Origin: Dyadobacter sp. CY261
GTDB lineage: Bacteria > Bacteroidota > Bacteroidia > Cytophagales > Spirosomataceae
Reading direction: 5' to 3'
Length of the DNA: 64,000 nt
NCBI RefSeq assembly: GCF_021440085.1
Contig: NZ_JAKCPW010000007.1
Coordinates: 124,001-188,000 of the forward strand
The position numbers were made by a program, and so were the translations under genes. Positions 15,732 through 24,675 of the stretch are shown here, piece after piece. Position 1 is the stretch's first letter. The number at the start of each line of letters is the position of its first letter. The notes under the pieces are model-generated. The model had not been told where the DNA came from and searched no databases. It saw nothing but the letters and a program-made list of their open reading frames with translations.

Positions 15732-17570
15732 TTAATTTGAAAGAGAATGGTATTCAGGATTAAAATCCGTCAGCGATTCGAGGAACAGGATAATGTCTTC
15801 GCTCTCCTTTTCGGACAAGTTTAATGGTTTGGCGGATAGTGTTTGTTCTTCCACGGGCAGTGCTAACCCTCTGCCTCCGCCCTTGTTGTAAAAATCGACT
15901 ACGCCTGCCAAAGATTTAAAGGAACCGTTGTGCATATACGGAGCTGTTTTGGCAGCGTTGCGTACAGTCGGCGTTTTGAAAGCTCCTTTGTAGAACGGGA
16001 TCTTGTACAGATCGAAGCGGCCTAAATCGGGGTCGAGTAGCGGGCTCTTAAGATCATCCGTGGCTGTAACGCCCAGAACCTCAACCTCCGATAAGTCAAA
16101 AAGCGGAGGAAGCAGCGAGTTGAAAAACGGAGGGAAATGGCAGGTGCCACATTGCGCTTTGCCCATGAAGAGATTAAAGCCATTTACCTGCCGGTCTGTC
16201 AACGCAGTGTGCTGTCCATTGATATGCCGGTCAAAAGGCGAATTCATCGGGCCCAGCTGATCGACGAAAGCCGCAAGCGCCTCTGACACTTCCTTAATGC
16301 CCCAATCCCGCACATGCCTGCCGGGGAATGAAGCGTTAAAAAGCGATTTGTATTCATCCTTTTGGAACACTTTTTTGCTCAACTCCTCACTTCCATTCAT
16401 TTCCAGTGGATTAAAAACCACATTGTGGATTTGATCTTCGAGATTCGCAGCACGGCCATCCCAAAACTGCGTGTGCTGCCGGCCTGCATATAAAAGGGTA
16501 GGGGTGTTCCTTTTCAGGACCGAGTCGCGGACGAGCGAAGGGCTTTTCTTTTGTAAATCGGCAAAGTAGTTCTGTGGTTGGTGGCAGGTGGCGCAGCTGG
16601 TAGAGGCGTTTCCCGACAGCGACTTATCGAAAAACAACGTCCTGCCCAAATCTGCCAGCGCCTTTCTTTGCACCGAATCGGTTCCGTTAATAGCCCAGCT
16701 TTTCAGCGCATTCTTGCTGTAAATATGCGGTGCCCCGTAGTTCAGATATTGTGTTGTATTGATCGCTAGCCCCAGCCTGGCAATGAATTTGTTCAGTTCT
16801 TCCTGCATCGGTAATGCAAACCGGGTGAGGAATTCCATTCTGTTGAATGAATCAAAATCCAGGTGGGTGTTTAAATAGTCTAGGGATGTACGCATTAAAG
16901 AATTAAGCTGTTTGCCTTGCTCCGGATCAGCCTTCAAATAAGGTTTCAGGATAGCCTGCAATGCTTCCGTCGCGTCCATGGTCTCTGCTATACCGGTTTT
17001 TAGCAATGGCGCATCATAACCGGAAATGTACAATGCAGCTATCCGGATCAATTCGAGGCGAACGCTTTCCAGAATCCGGGCGTCGTCAATTTCAAGGCCG
17101 TAAAGCAACGAGCGAATATCCCGGGCGGAAGTAAGCATTGCCTCGGATTGTACGAGCAGCGTACTTTTGTTGACCAGTACATCGTCGTCAAAAAGCAGCG
17201 TTTCGATCTGTTGCAAACCCATGGGCTCTATCAGCTCCAGTGTCGGCTCTTCAACTTCAAATTTAGGGGCCGCATTGTAAAAGCGCGTTTCGCTATGAAA
17301 AAAATAAGTGGTGAAAAATGAAATCCGCTTATAGCTGCGCCTGCATGCAACCAGCGCCTCGCGTGCCTGAGCGAGTGTTGAAAGCTCAGCATTCAATCCC
17401 TCGACCGCCGAGTACAATTTTTCATTAGCCACCACAAAATCATTAACCCCTTCCTTGAAATATACCAGTGTATGCGTAATCCCGATGGAAGAATCAACCG
17501 GAATACGAACGGTCGAGGCAGAAAAAATAAGGCTGGTTATCGCCAGGATCAGGGCTATTGATCTTTTCAT
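15732..17570 (-). CDS. di-haem cytochrome c peroxidase with extended N-terminal domain
   Basis: The start is set at 17570 (MKRSIALILAITSLIFSAS, signal peptide); a TTG two codons earlier is possible. The C-terminal half is a MauG/CcpA-type di-haem peroxidase: haem motif CATCH at 326-330 with a LGRTLFFDKSLSGNASTSC lead-in, NTPTLLYAGRQHTQFWDGR, the second CGTCH at 474-478 and a Met-bearing APYMHNGSFKSL near 560. It reduces hydrogen peroxide or oxidises another substrate in the periplasm. Residues 25-290 form a helical domain of imelysin-like style, extra to the usual 330-residue enzyme. It precedes the phosphatase gene. Confidence 0.92.
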   Translation of the reverse strand: MKRSIALILAITSLIFSASTVRIPVDSSIGITHTLVYFKEGVNDFVVANEKLYSAVEGLNAELSTLAQAREALVACRRSYKRISFFTTYFFHSETRFYNAAPKFEVEEPTLELIEPMGLQQIETLLFDDDVLVNKSTLLVQSEAMLTSARDIRSLLYGLEIDDARILESVRLELIRIAALYISGYDAPLLKTGIAETMDATEALQAILKPYLKADPEQGKQLNSLMRTSLDYLNTHLDFDSFNRMEFLTRFALPMQEELNKFIARLGLAINTTQYLNYGAPHIYSKNALKSWAINGTDSVQRKALADLGRTLFFDKSLSGNASTSCATCHQPQNYFADLQKKSPSLVRDSVLKRNTPTLLYAGRQHTQFWDGRAANLEDQIHNVVFNPLEMNGSEELSKKVFQKDEYKSLFNASFPGRHVRDWGIKEVSEALAAFVDQLGPMNSPFDRHINGQHTALTDRQVNGFNLFMGKAQCGTCHFPPFFNSLLPPLFDLSEVEVLGVTATDDLKSPLLDPDLGRFDLYKIPFYKGAFKTPTVRNAAKTAPYMHNGSFKSLAGVVDFYNKGGGRGLALPVEEQTLSAKPLNLSEKESEDIILFLESLTDFNPEYHSLSN

Positions 17571-18075
17571 ACGCAAATCACGAGCAAACAGGGGCGCGGC
17601 CCATTACCCCATTTTTAAGAAAGTATTAACTCACCGGAAGGGAGGATTTACAGCCATTAAGCCGAATGCGGTTTGGCATAATGGCAGCTCGTCAGATATC
17701 CTCCTTCGTGCGATGCAGATATGCTTGCAAGGTAATTCCATTTAATGTGACTAGCAATCATGGTATAAGCCTTTCTCAAAGCTCCGGTCGGTACCGATTC
17801 CTTCTTTTATTTGCTCGTCATACAGAAAACCGTCCCCCACAATCTATTTCGACGACATCGCAGGTCAGCACCGTTTTGAGGACTTTAAGCAGATCCAGAT
17901 ATCAAATTTCCCTGTGATACAGGCCGACGAAACGACGCTGGCCACAATTCAGGATAATTTCCCGATGGCCTGACTACTAAAACCGGCAGTTAAAAACATT
18001 CCGTCTTCCGGGCACCCAAGCAATCAGCTAGATTTACCTCCCAGTTAATTTTTAATCCACAATCTATACCTGGCC
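17571..18075. other. intergenic region with gene relics
   Basis: No intact gene is visible in these 505 bases. A proline dehydrogenase remnant lies at 17640-17745 on the minus strand. At 17791-17970 the plus strand reads an open, protein-like frame (PTIYFDDIAGQHRFEDFKQI, NFPVIQADETTLATIQDNF) with no start codon, which I cannot assign. The last 100 bases are the leader of the secreted protein at 18076. Confidence 0.6.
17640..17745 (-). pseudogene. proline dehydrogenase gene fragment
   Basis: The minus strand encodes GITLQAYLHRTKED, a stop, then PNRIRL. This matches the intact proline dehydrogenase at 41226-42194, whose residues read GITLQAYLHRTKEDF...PNRIRL with the same spacing of 39 bases between the two matching blocks. 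Over 17698-17739 the DNA agrees at 37 of 42 positions with 41634-41675. The in-frame stop and lack of flanking similarity show a decayed fragment of a second copy. Confidence 0.75.
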
Positions 18076-18567
18076 ATGATGCTTACCACCATTTTTCACT
18101 TATTGTTTTTAAATTTTACATTACTCGCAACGCCGTCCGGTGGAATTGAGCAGTTGTTAACCTTTCAGTTTATGGGGGAAAAATCCATCAATAAAGGCGA
18201 CTGCGATGCAACCGGCTGTATCCGGCTGGAAGCCGATAAGCTGCTTATCCGCGGCAACCACTCGGGCAACCGTTACATCGAAATATATGTAGGTGCACCG
18301 GCTGGCATTGGCGAGTTCAAGATCTCGTCCGAAAACCGCATCGAGCTGTGCCGGGGCCGGGGCTATGAGAATAAGGTATTCGAGTCGGTATCATATACCT
18401 GCTACGGATGCAATGCCGCATACCCCGCCGGCAGTATCACCATTACCCGGTTCGACGGGCCCGGTGGCTATGTGGAAGGCAGCTTCAAGACCATGCTCGC
18501 CGAAAAGGGTGTTTGGAAAGAGCAGGTTCCGCTGGAAGGTACGTTCAAGGTTTATAGGGAGAGATGA
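18076..18567 (+). CDS. secreted protein of unknown function
   Basis: I do not recognise this 163-residue protein. A signal-peptide-like start (MMLTTIFHLLFLNFTLLATPSGG) precedes a beta-rich domain with four cysteines, including GDCDATGCIRLE near residues 42-53 and YTCYGCNAAYPAG near 106-118, which could form two disulphides. The strand GSITITRFDGPGGYVEGSF near 119-137 resembles the ITITxxD...G-x-F end of small Bacteroidota lipocalin-like proteins such as DUF6252, but this is weak. It is followed by a hairpin and stands alone. Confidence 0.65.
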   Translation: MMLTTIFHLLFLNFTLLATPSGGIEQLLTFQFMGEKSINKGDCDATGCIRLEADKLLIRGNHSGNRYIEIYVGAPAGIGEFKISSENRIELCRGRGYENKVFESVSYTCYGCNAAYPAGSITITRFDGPGGYVEGSFKTMLAEKGVWKEQVPLEGTFKVYRER

Positions 18568-18571
18568 TCAT

Positions 18572-18615
18572 AAAGCGAGCACTGGTTTGTTTCAAGGCAA
18601 ATCAGTGCCGCTTTA
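18572..18615 (+). terminator. likely terminator hairpin
   Basis: AAAGCGAGCACTG at 18572-18584 can pair with CAGTGCCGCTTT at about 18603-18614 with an internal mismatch. It starts 5 bases past the stop of the secreted protein gene. The loop is long and the T run short, so support is moderate. Confidence 0.45.
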
Positions 18616-18698
18616 TTCAGCTGTCGGCAACGCCGGTCAAACTGGTGAAATGACATACAGATAACTATGGGGCTGCAACGTCCATAAAGGCACAAATC

Positions 18699-19190
18699 AT
18701 GAGAGAAGGAAATCCAGTGGGATCAATGACACTGCGGAAGGCAACCTTGGGAGACTGTACAATGATGCAGAATTTATACATCGAGACAATTGACTACACT
18801 TGTGCCAGCGACTATGACCGCGACCAACGTAACGCGTGGAAGCGGGGCACAGAAAACCAGGAACGGTGGACGGCTGCAATCCAGACGCAGTATTTCATTG
18901 TCGCGGAAGTCGATGGGAACCTGGCCGGATTTGGTTCACTGGAAAACGGCTCCTATATCGATTTTATGTACACCAGCAAAAATTACCTTCGCCAGGGTGT
19001 TGCTCAAATTATTTACGGCCAACTGGAGGCAAGAGCTATCGAGCTCGGTTCAATGTCACTGACATCTGATGTAAGTAAAACAGCGCGGCCGTTCTTTGAG
19101 AAGCAAGGCTTCAGGGTTGTGTCAGAAAACACAAATTGGGTACACGATGTATGGATTACAAATTTCAAAATGCGAAAGGAATTGCATTAA
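18699..19190 (+). CDS. GNAT-family N-acetyltransferase
   Basis: The 163-residue protein has the acetyl-CoA fold: LRKATLGDCTMMQNLYIETI at the start, YFIVAEVDGNLAGFGSLENGSYIDFMYTSKNYLRQGVAQIIYGQLEARA near 65-115 with the R/Q-x-x-G-x-A motif (RQGVAQ) that binds the cofactor, and a C-terminal ARPFFEKQGFRVVSEN. It resembles YafP-like enzymes. The acetyl acceptor is unknown. A second in-frame ATG at 18726 is an alternative start, but AAAGG nine bases before 18699 favours the first. Confidence 0.88.
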   Translation: MREGNPVGSMTLRKATLGDCTMMQNLYIETIDYTCASDYDRDQRNAWKRGTENQERWTAAIQTQYFIVAEVDGNLAGFGSLENGSYIDFMYTSKNYLRQGVAQIIYGQLEARAIELGSMSLTSDVSKTARPFFEKQGFRVVSENTNWVHDVWITNFKMRKELH

Positions 19191-19354
19191 TGCGCTATTA
19201 GCCTTGCTGCTGTTGATTGTACAACGGCTCTGACTTCAATCTGACTTTACCAGTTTGTCCGCCCGACGTGTTATATTATTGTTATATGTTATCAGTATTT
19301 TATTGTTTTTTTTGGCTATTTCAATATTTTTGACAGGCCTAAATCAACATTGAA

Positions 19355-19930
19355 TTGGATAAGAAACCACTACCTAATGAAGCAGATTTGCTGATTCGGG
19401 TGAGCTGCGGGGACGAAAATGCCTATAAGCAGCTGTACGACCATTATTCAACCACCATATACAGGGTAGCCTACCGATATCTTCAATCTGCCGACATGGC
19501 AGAGGATGTCGTGCAGGAGATTTTTCTTGCAATTTGGAATAAGCGTTCTGATTTTCGGGAAATCAGGGCTTTTCAGAGTTACCTGTTCTTCATGACAAAA
19601 AATCTTTGTTTGAAACATATTAAAGACCTGGCGAAGGAATTAACAGCGAATTCCGAATTTGCTGAAAGGGTGAACGTCGATGAACCCGATGCTACCGGCC
19701 ATTATCAGGAACTTCTTGACAAAGCCCTTCAACAGCTTCCACCTCAGCAGAAACGCGCTTTTGAACTTGCGAAGATTCAGGGGCTGAGCCATGAAATGGT
19801 TGCAGGAATTCTGAACCTGTCGGCAAGTACCGTAAATAACCACATCACAGCTGCGCTTAAATCCATCAAATTACGCCTGCAACAATACACGATCGGGTTA
19901 GTGTATTTGATTTCATTGCTCCTTCAATAA
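19355..19930 (+). CDS. ECF RNA polymerase sigma factor, FecI-like
   Basis: Sigma region 2 is seen as AYKQLYDHYSTTIYRVAYRYL and DMAEDVVQEIFLAIW near residues 25-65, and region 4 as LPPQQKRAFELAKIQGLSHEMVAGILNLSASTVNNHI near 125-165. The 191-residue length is typical. The frame begins at a TTG (19355) because a stop lies 15 bases upstream and no ATG is available. A hydrophobic C-terminal tail (IGLVYLISLLLQ) is common in these Bacteroidota sigma factors. It heads the locus sigma-FecR-SusC-SusD-metallohydrolase and should be released by the STN domain of SusC through FecR. Confidence 0.93.
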   Translation: MDKKPLPNEADLLIRVSCGDENAYKQLYDHYSTTIYRVAYRYLQSADMAEDVVQEIFLAIWNKRSDFREIRAFQSYLFFMTKNLCLKHIKDLAKELTANSEFAERVNVDEPDATGHYQELLDKALQQLPPQQKRAFELAKIQGLSHEMVAGILNLSASTVNNHITAALKSIKLRLQQYTIGLVYLISLLLQ

Positions 19931-20053
19931 TTTTTGGAGAAAAAAAACCTCAGCCACTAGTTACCATTTTCCTTTTTATTCTCTTATACATAAACCGGGT
20001 TGTTGAAGCCGGTCTGTTAACATTGGATTGGCGGGCGAGCCAGCGAAAAATTC

Positions 20054-21094
20054 ATGAATAGATTCGAGACTTTACTCAACCGTTACCTGAATCAGACTGC
20101 TTCAAAAAGCGAGACAGCTGAACTATTCCGGCTTATCGGCACCGGGGAATATGATGATATAATAGGATATGACATATTACAAGCCATTCACAATGAGATG
20201 GTTTTGCCTGCTTCCGAGGAAGAGAAAAATCGGATGGATAGCATCTATGATGAAAAGCTAAGGAGTAGGATCGGCGTGGAGAATGTTGGGAAAGTGAGGG
20301 TATTACATATGAAAAGCTGGCTCGCTGCGGCGGCGGTTGTTGCCGGTGTTACATTCGGATCCTGGTGGTTTTTGAACGGACGTTCCAGTAATGAATCTGT
20401 AAGCATTGAGCGTAAAGTGAGCAGTGCTCCGGCGGCTGATATGCATCTTGCGAAGTTCACCGACAAGCAATGGATACACCTACCTGATGGGAGTACGGTG
20501 CTGCTGAACAATGGCGGTGAATTGACTTACAGTCAGGATAATTTTGGAAAAGACGGGCGTGAGGTTACACTTTCCGGGGAAGGCTTTTTCGATGTAAAAC
20601 ATGATCCGGCCAGGCCATTTGTGGTGCATACGGGAAAGATCAAAACAACGGTTCTTGGGACCGCTTTCAATATTGCCACCTCTGCGGGTAAGCAGCAAGT
20701 GCGGGTAACGGTGACAAGAGGGAAGGTGAAAGTAGGGGATCAGAGCAGAACATACGATGTGATAACGCCTGATCAGCAGATCGTTGTCAACACATCTACC
20801 AACGATTTTACGAAAGAAAATGTGAATGCAAGGCTCATTGCAGGATGGAAAGACCGATTCGTCATTCTGGACAACACGACGATGCGGGAGGCCATCTCTA
20901 TCATAAGTGAAAGGTTTAATGTGAAGATGGCATTAACCAATCAAAAGCTGGAAGAGTGCCATGTCAGCGCCTCTTTTCTAAACGGCGAAGATTTGGAACA
21001 TATTCTCAAAGTGCTTGCAGCAGTAAATCAAATATCCTACACCTTCCAGGCCGACGGGTCGGTCACATTGGATGGAGGAACATCATGCCAGTAA
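20054..21094 (+). CDS. FecR-family anti-sigma factor
   Basis: The 346-residue protein has a cytoplasmic anti-sigma N-terminus (RFETLLNRYLNQTASKSETAELFRLI), a transmembrane helix near residues 90-107 (WLAAAAVVAGVTFGSWWFL) and a periplasmic FecR domain (HLPDGSTVLLNNGGELTY, GFFDVKHDPARPFVVHTGKIKTTVLGTAFNI near 175-215). A C-terminal DUF4974-type domain follows (LDNTTMREAISIISERFNVKM). It holds the upstream sigma factor until the SusC STN domain signals. The gene follows the sigma gene by 123 bases and precedes the SusC gene. Confidence 0.94.
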   Translation: MNRFETLLNRYLNQTASKSETAELFRLIGTGEYDDIIGYDILQAIHNEMVLPASEEEKNRMDSIYDEKLRSRIGVENVGKVRVLHMKSWLAAAAVVAGVTFGSWWFLNGRSSNESVSIERKVSSAPAADMHLAKFTDKQWIHLPDGSTVLLNNGGELTYSQDNFGKDGREVTLSGEGFFDVKHDPARPFVVHTGKIKTTVLGTAFNIATSAGKQQVRVTVTRGKVKVGDQSRTYDVITPDQQIVVNTSTNDFTKENVNARLIAGWKDRFVILDNTTMREAISIISERFNVKMALTNQKLEECHVSASFLNGEDLEHILKVLAAVNQISYTFQADGSVTLDGGTSCQ

Positions 21095-21154
21095 ATATCA
21101 GAAGGAATATATTTTATGATGACGTATATTAATGATAGTTAGCCTTGTTTAACG

Positions 21155-21173
21155 CCAGTCCGTTCCGGACTGG
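21155..21173 (+). promoter_or_regulatory. leader hairpin 1 upstream of susC
   Basis: CCAGTCCG at 21155-21162 pairs perfectly with CGGACTGG at 21166-21173 across a 3-base loop. It lies in the 154-base gap between the fecR stop and the susC start. No T run follows, so it is not a simple terminator. Confidence 0.6.
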
Positions 21174-21183
21174 AAAGCAAAAA

Positions 21184-21210
21184 ATCCACCCGGATTGCGG
21201 CCGGATGGAT
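21184..21210 (+). promoter_or_regulatory. leader hairpin 2 upstream of susC
   Basis: ATCCACCCGG (21184-21193) pairs with CCGGATGGAT (21201-21210) at nine of ten positions with a 7-base loop, 10 bases after the first hairpin. Together they could set mRNA processing or expression of susC relative to fecR. Confidence 0.5.
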
Positions 21211-21248
21211 CGGAGTGCTTGTAAAATCATGTTCCAATCTTAAAAGCA

Positions 21249-24200
21249 ATGCAAAGTATGAATTTTTTTGTTACTGAACCCAAGGGTTTGGGAAAGGGAG
21301 GGTTGTACGCTCTTTTTCACAACCGTAATCTGCAATTCATAATGCGGGCGAGTTTTTGTTATGTGTTTCTGCTTTTGATGAGCATAGGGCTGCTGCTGGC
21401 TAAGCCGGCTAGCAGTCAAAAGCTTGAAGACATACGTGTTACGTTAGAACTGCGCAACGAGAAGCTCAAATCGCTGTTTCAAAAAATTGAAGAACAAACC
21501 CAGCTGAATTTCGCTTACAACGAGTATGACATCAGTTCCTACAAATCGGTGAGCTTGCCCAGGGGAAGCTATAAAGTGAGTGAGGCGCTGGACCTTACGT
21601 TGAAAGGAATGCCGTTCGCCTATAAGCAACTGGATAAAAGTGTCATCATTTACCGCATTCCACCCAAACAGGAAAGCGGTTCACTTGAAAGCCCGGCGGG
21701 GCAGACGCAGGTTCATGCCTTCAGAATTTCGGGCAAGGTCACATCCGCTTCTGGCAGCGCAATTCCGGGCGTCAATATCGTATTGAAGGGCACCAACATC
21801 GGCACTCCCACCGACGTCGAAGGGAATTATGCCCTGGATCTGCCCGAGGCATCCGGCACCCTCGTGTTTTCTTACATCGGCTATGTCTCGCAGGAAATAG
21901 CGGTTCAGGCGCAGTCGGTTTTGAATGTGGTATTACAGGAAAACAAACAGGTTTTGGACGAAGTGGTCGTGGTGGGATATGGGACGCAAAAGAAAGGAAG
22001 CATGACGGGCGCGGTGGGTACCATTAAGAAGGAAAACCTGGTCAGAAGGCCGGTTTCTAATATCCAACAGGCTTTACAGGGACAGCTGCCGGGCCTTACT
22101 ATCGTGGACAACGGTGGCGCGCCGGGGAAATCTAACACGACCGTCCGGGTACGGGGAATTACAACATTAAGCGACAATAATCCTTTGGTGATTGTGGACG
22201 GCATTGAGCAGCGACTGGCAGATATCAATCCCAATGACATTGAGTCGGTGTCTGTTCTGAAAGATGCCTCGTCGGCAGCGATTTATGGCTCCCGGGCAGC
22301 GAACGGCGTCATTCTGGTGACCACCGTGCAAGGCAGGTCGGGGAAGTTGGCGGTCAATTACCATGGATATTACGCCTTGCAGCAGGCGAATAACAAACCG
22401 GAGCACATGGGTCTGGAGGCCTTCATGCGTATGCTGAACGTGGGGGCTGTCAATGCAGGAGTGGCACCCAAGTATACCGAAGAGTATATCCAGGAATATG
22501 TAAATGCGACCGACAGGCTCAAATATCCGCTGCCTAACACGTGGTTTAATACACTTTACAGCGTCGCGCCTCAGCAAAATCATTCACTATCAATTAGCGG
22601 GGGAAGTGAAGGCGTGAAGTCACGGCTGAGTTTGCGTCACCAGAACCAGGACGCCATCGTCCCCAATTCGGGGTCGAAAATCAGTGAGATAAGGCTGAAT
22701 ACGGATTTTAAGTTGTCTTCCAAAATCACATTGAATACAGACCTAAACTACCGCTACACCTACTTCACATCGCTGGTCAATGACAACAACCGCTACGAGA
22801 ATATTTACAACCGCATGTTCCATTCGAGCCAATGGGCCGTTCCGAAATATCCGGATGGGACTTACGGACTAAGCGCGCAGGGCCATAATCCCTTGATGTA
22901 TGCGGAGATTGCAGGCGTTTCCAAAACCAATGACGATTATATTATCGGTAATTTCAAAGGGAACTGGGCCATTACGAAGGATTTGATGTTTTCCACCCAG
23001 TTTGCAGCACGGTTTAACAACACAATGACCAAATCTTTCGCCAACAAATATGAGGTGCGGGATTACTATAATAAGGATATCGTCAAGAAAAATGTCCTGA
23101 TGAATTCCCTGACCGAGGACAGGATCTTTTCGCGTGAGATCACGATTAATAATCTGCTGACCTATTCCAAAGTGTTTGGCGGCCATGAATTCAGCGTTTT
23201 AGGGGGTTATTCGCAGATTAGTAATGAGGGAAACAATGTCAATGCATTTCGTCAGAACTTTTATAACAACGACATTCAGTCACTCAGTCAGGGCGCCAAC
23301 GACAATACCAAAAACAATGGCGGGGCTGACTATCAATGGGGCCTGCGTTCATTTTTCGGCCGGATCAATTACGCGTATCAGAACAAATACCTTTTAGAAG
23401 TCAACAGCCGGTATGACGGCTCGTCACGTTTCATGCAAAACAGGCGATATGGCTATTTTCCGTCGATGTCACTGGGGTGGCGCGCTTCCAACGAAAAGTT
23501 TTGGGAGAAGCTTGGGGCTTATGTAAATGATTTCAAACTGAGAGGCTCGTGGGGCAAAAACGGTAATCAGGCCGTCGCGCTTTACAGTTACTTCCCGACG
23601 TTGAGCCTTGTCAATTACACCTTTGACGGCACGCCGGCATCCGGTTATGCCCAGCTCAACCTCGCCGATCCCGATCTGACCTGGGAAACAACTACCCAGA
23701 CCAATGTCGGTTTGGATGCGCAGCTATTTAGCAATAAGGTTTCACTTACCATAGATTATTACAGAAAGCGCACCGACAACATTCTTCTGGTGCTCCCCGT
23801 TCCTGGAACGCTGGGCTTGAATCCATCGGCAAGGAATGCAGGAGTGGTCGATAATAACGGCTGGGAATTCTCGGTGGGGGTTCAAAACAAATGGGGGCAG
23901 TTCGCATTGGATGTGAATGCCAATCTGAATATCAACAAGAATAAAGTGGTGAGCCTTGCAGGAACAGGTCCTTATATCAGTGCAGATGAAACCGACCCCA
24001 TTTTTATCATCGGTGAAGGTTACCCCATTAACTCGCATTGGGGATATGAAACCGACGGATTGTTTCAAACAGCAGATGAAATAGCCAAATACCCCACCCT
24101 TGTAGCGGGTACCAAACCGGGAGATGTCAAATATGTTGATTCCAATGGAGATGGCATCATTAACCCCAGCGACCGGAAGTATCTGGGAAACAGTTTTCCA

Positions 24201-24674
24201 AAATACACGTTCGGGACCTCTATTAACCTTTCTTACAAAAGCCTTTCTCTGGACATCTTGTTTCAGGGAGCTGCCCAGGTAAAAACGCGGCTGGCCGGTG
24301 CATTGGCTGAAATGGGGAATAATGAAGGCTTTACCCACGCCATTTACACCGATAACTACTGGACGCCCGAGCATCGCGATGCGCGCTTTCCGCGCCCATT
24401 GAAGTCGGATCTCAGAAACCTTTCGTCCTCCGACCGAATGATGATCGACGGATCTTACCTACGGATGAAAAACATTCAGCTTGTTTATCAATTGCCTTCG
24501 AAACTGACCGAGAAGGCTTTCATCCAGCGAATGAACGTCTACGTGTCCGGAACGAACCTCCTGACTTTTTCCAAACTGAATGAATGGAACCTTGACCCCG
24601 AAACGGTGTCGGGAAGGGGAGCGGTTTATCCGCAAACCTCGCTCTACACTTTAGGCGTCAATCTTTCTTTTTAA
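21249..24674 (+). CDS. SusC/RagA TonB-linked receptor with STN signalling domain
   Basis: The 1141-residue receptor begins with a signal segment (FLLLMSIGLLLAKPASS near 40-56). An STN (secretin/TonB N-terminal) domain follows near 61-130 (RVTLELRNEKLKSLFQKIEEQ, VSEALDLTLKG), then a CarboxypepD_reg-like domain near 155-235 and the plug starting DEVVVVGYGTQKKGSMTGAV near 240. The 22-strand barrel ends YTLGVNLSF. The STN domain touches FecR, so substrate binding outside can turn on the sigma factor, as in FecA. The SusD partner starts two bases after the stop. Confidence 0.96.
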   Translation: MQSMNFFVTEPKGLGKGGLYALFHNRNLQFIMRASFCYVFLLLMSIGLLLAKPASSQKLEDIRVTLELRNEKLKSLFQKIEEQTQLNFAYNEYDISSYKSVSLPRGSYKVSEALDLTLKGMPFAYKQLDKSVIIYRIPPKQESGSLESPAGQTQVHAFRISGKVTSASGSAIPGVNIVLKGTNIGTPTDVEGNYALDLPEASGTLVFSYIGYVSQEIAVQAQSVLNVVLQENKQVLDEVVVVGYGTQKKGSMTGAVGTIKKENLVRRPVSNIQQALQGQLPGLTIVDNGGAPGKSNTTVRVRGITTLSDNNPLVIVDGIEQRLADINPNDIESVSVLKDASSAAIYGSRAANGVILVTTVQGRSGKLAVNYHGYYALQQANNKPEHMGLEAFMRMLNVGAVNAGVAPKYTEEYIQEYVNATDRLKYPLPNTWFNTLYSVAPQQNHSLSISGGSEGVKSRLSLRHQNQDAIVPNSGSKISEIRLNTDFKLSSKITLNTDLNYRYTYFTSLVNDNNRYENIYNRMFHSSQWAVPKYPDGTYGLSAQGHNPLMYAEIAGVSKTNDDYIIGNFKGNWAITKDLMFSTQFAARFNNTMTKSFANKYEVRDYYNKDIVKKNVLMNSLTEDRIFSREITINNLLTYSKVFGGHEFSVLGGYSQISNEGNNVNAFRQNFYNNDIQSLSQGANDNTKNNGGADYQWGLRSFFGRINYAYQNKYLLEVNSRYDGSSRFMQNRRYGYFPSMSLGWRASNEKFWEKLGAYVNDFKLRGSWGKNGNQAVALYSYFPTLSLVNYTFDGTPASGYAQLNLADPDLTWETTTQTNVGLDAQLFSNKVSLTIDYYRKRTDNILLVLPVPGTLGLNPSARNAGVVDNNGWEFSVGVQNKWGQFALDVNANLNINKNKVVSLAGTGPYISADETDPIFIIGEGYPINSHWGYETDGLFQTADEIAKYPTLVAGTKPGDVKYVDSNGDGIINPSDRKYLGNSFPKYTFGTSINLSYKSLSLDILFQGAAQVKTRLAGALAEMGNNEGFTHAIYTDNYWTPEHRDARFPRPLKSDLRNLSSSDRMMIDGSYLRMKNIQLVYQLPSKLTEKAFIQRMNVYVSGTNLLTFSKLNEWNLDPETVSGRGAVYPQTSLYTLGVNLSF

Positions 24675-24675
24675 T

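Noticed and set aside
22167..22583. 138-codon open frame on the minus strand
   Set aside because: Antisense to the SusC barrel with no family features.
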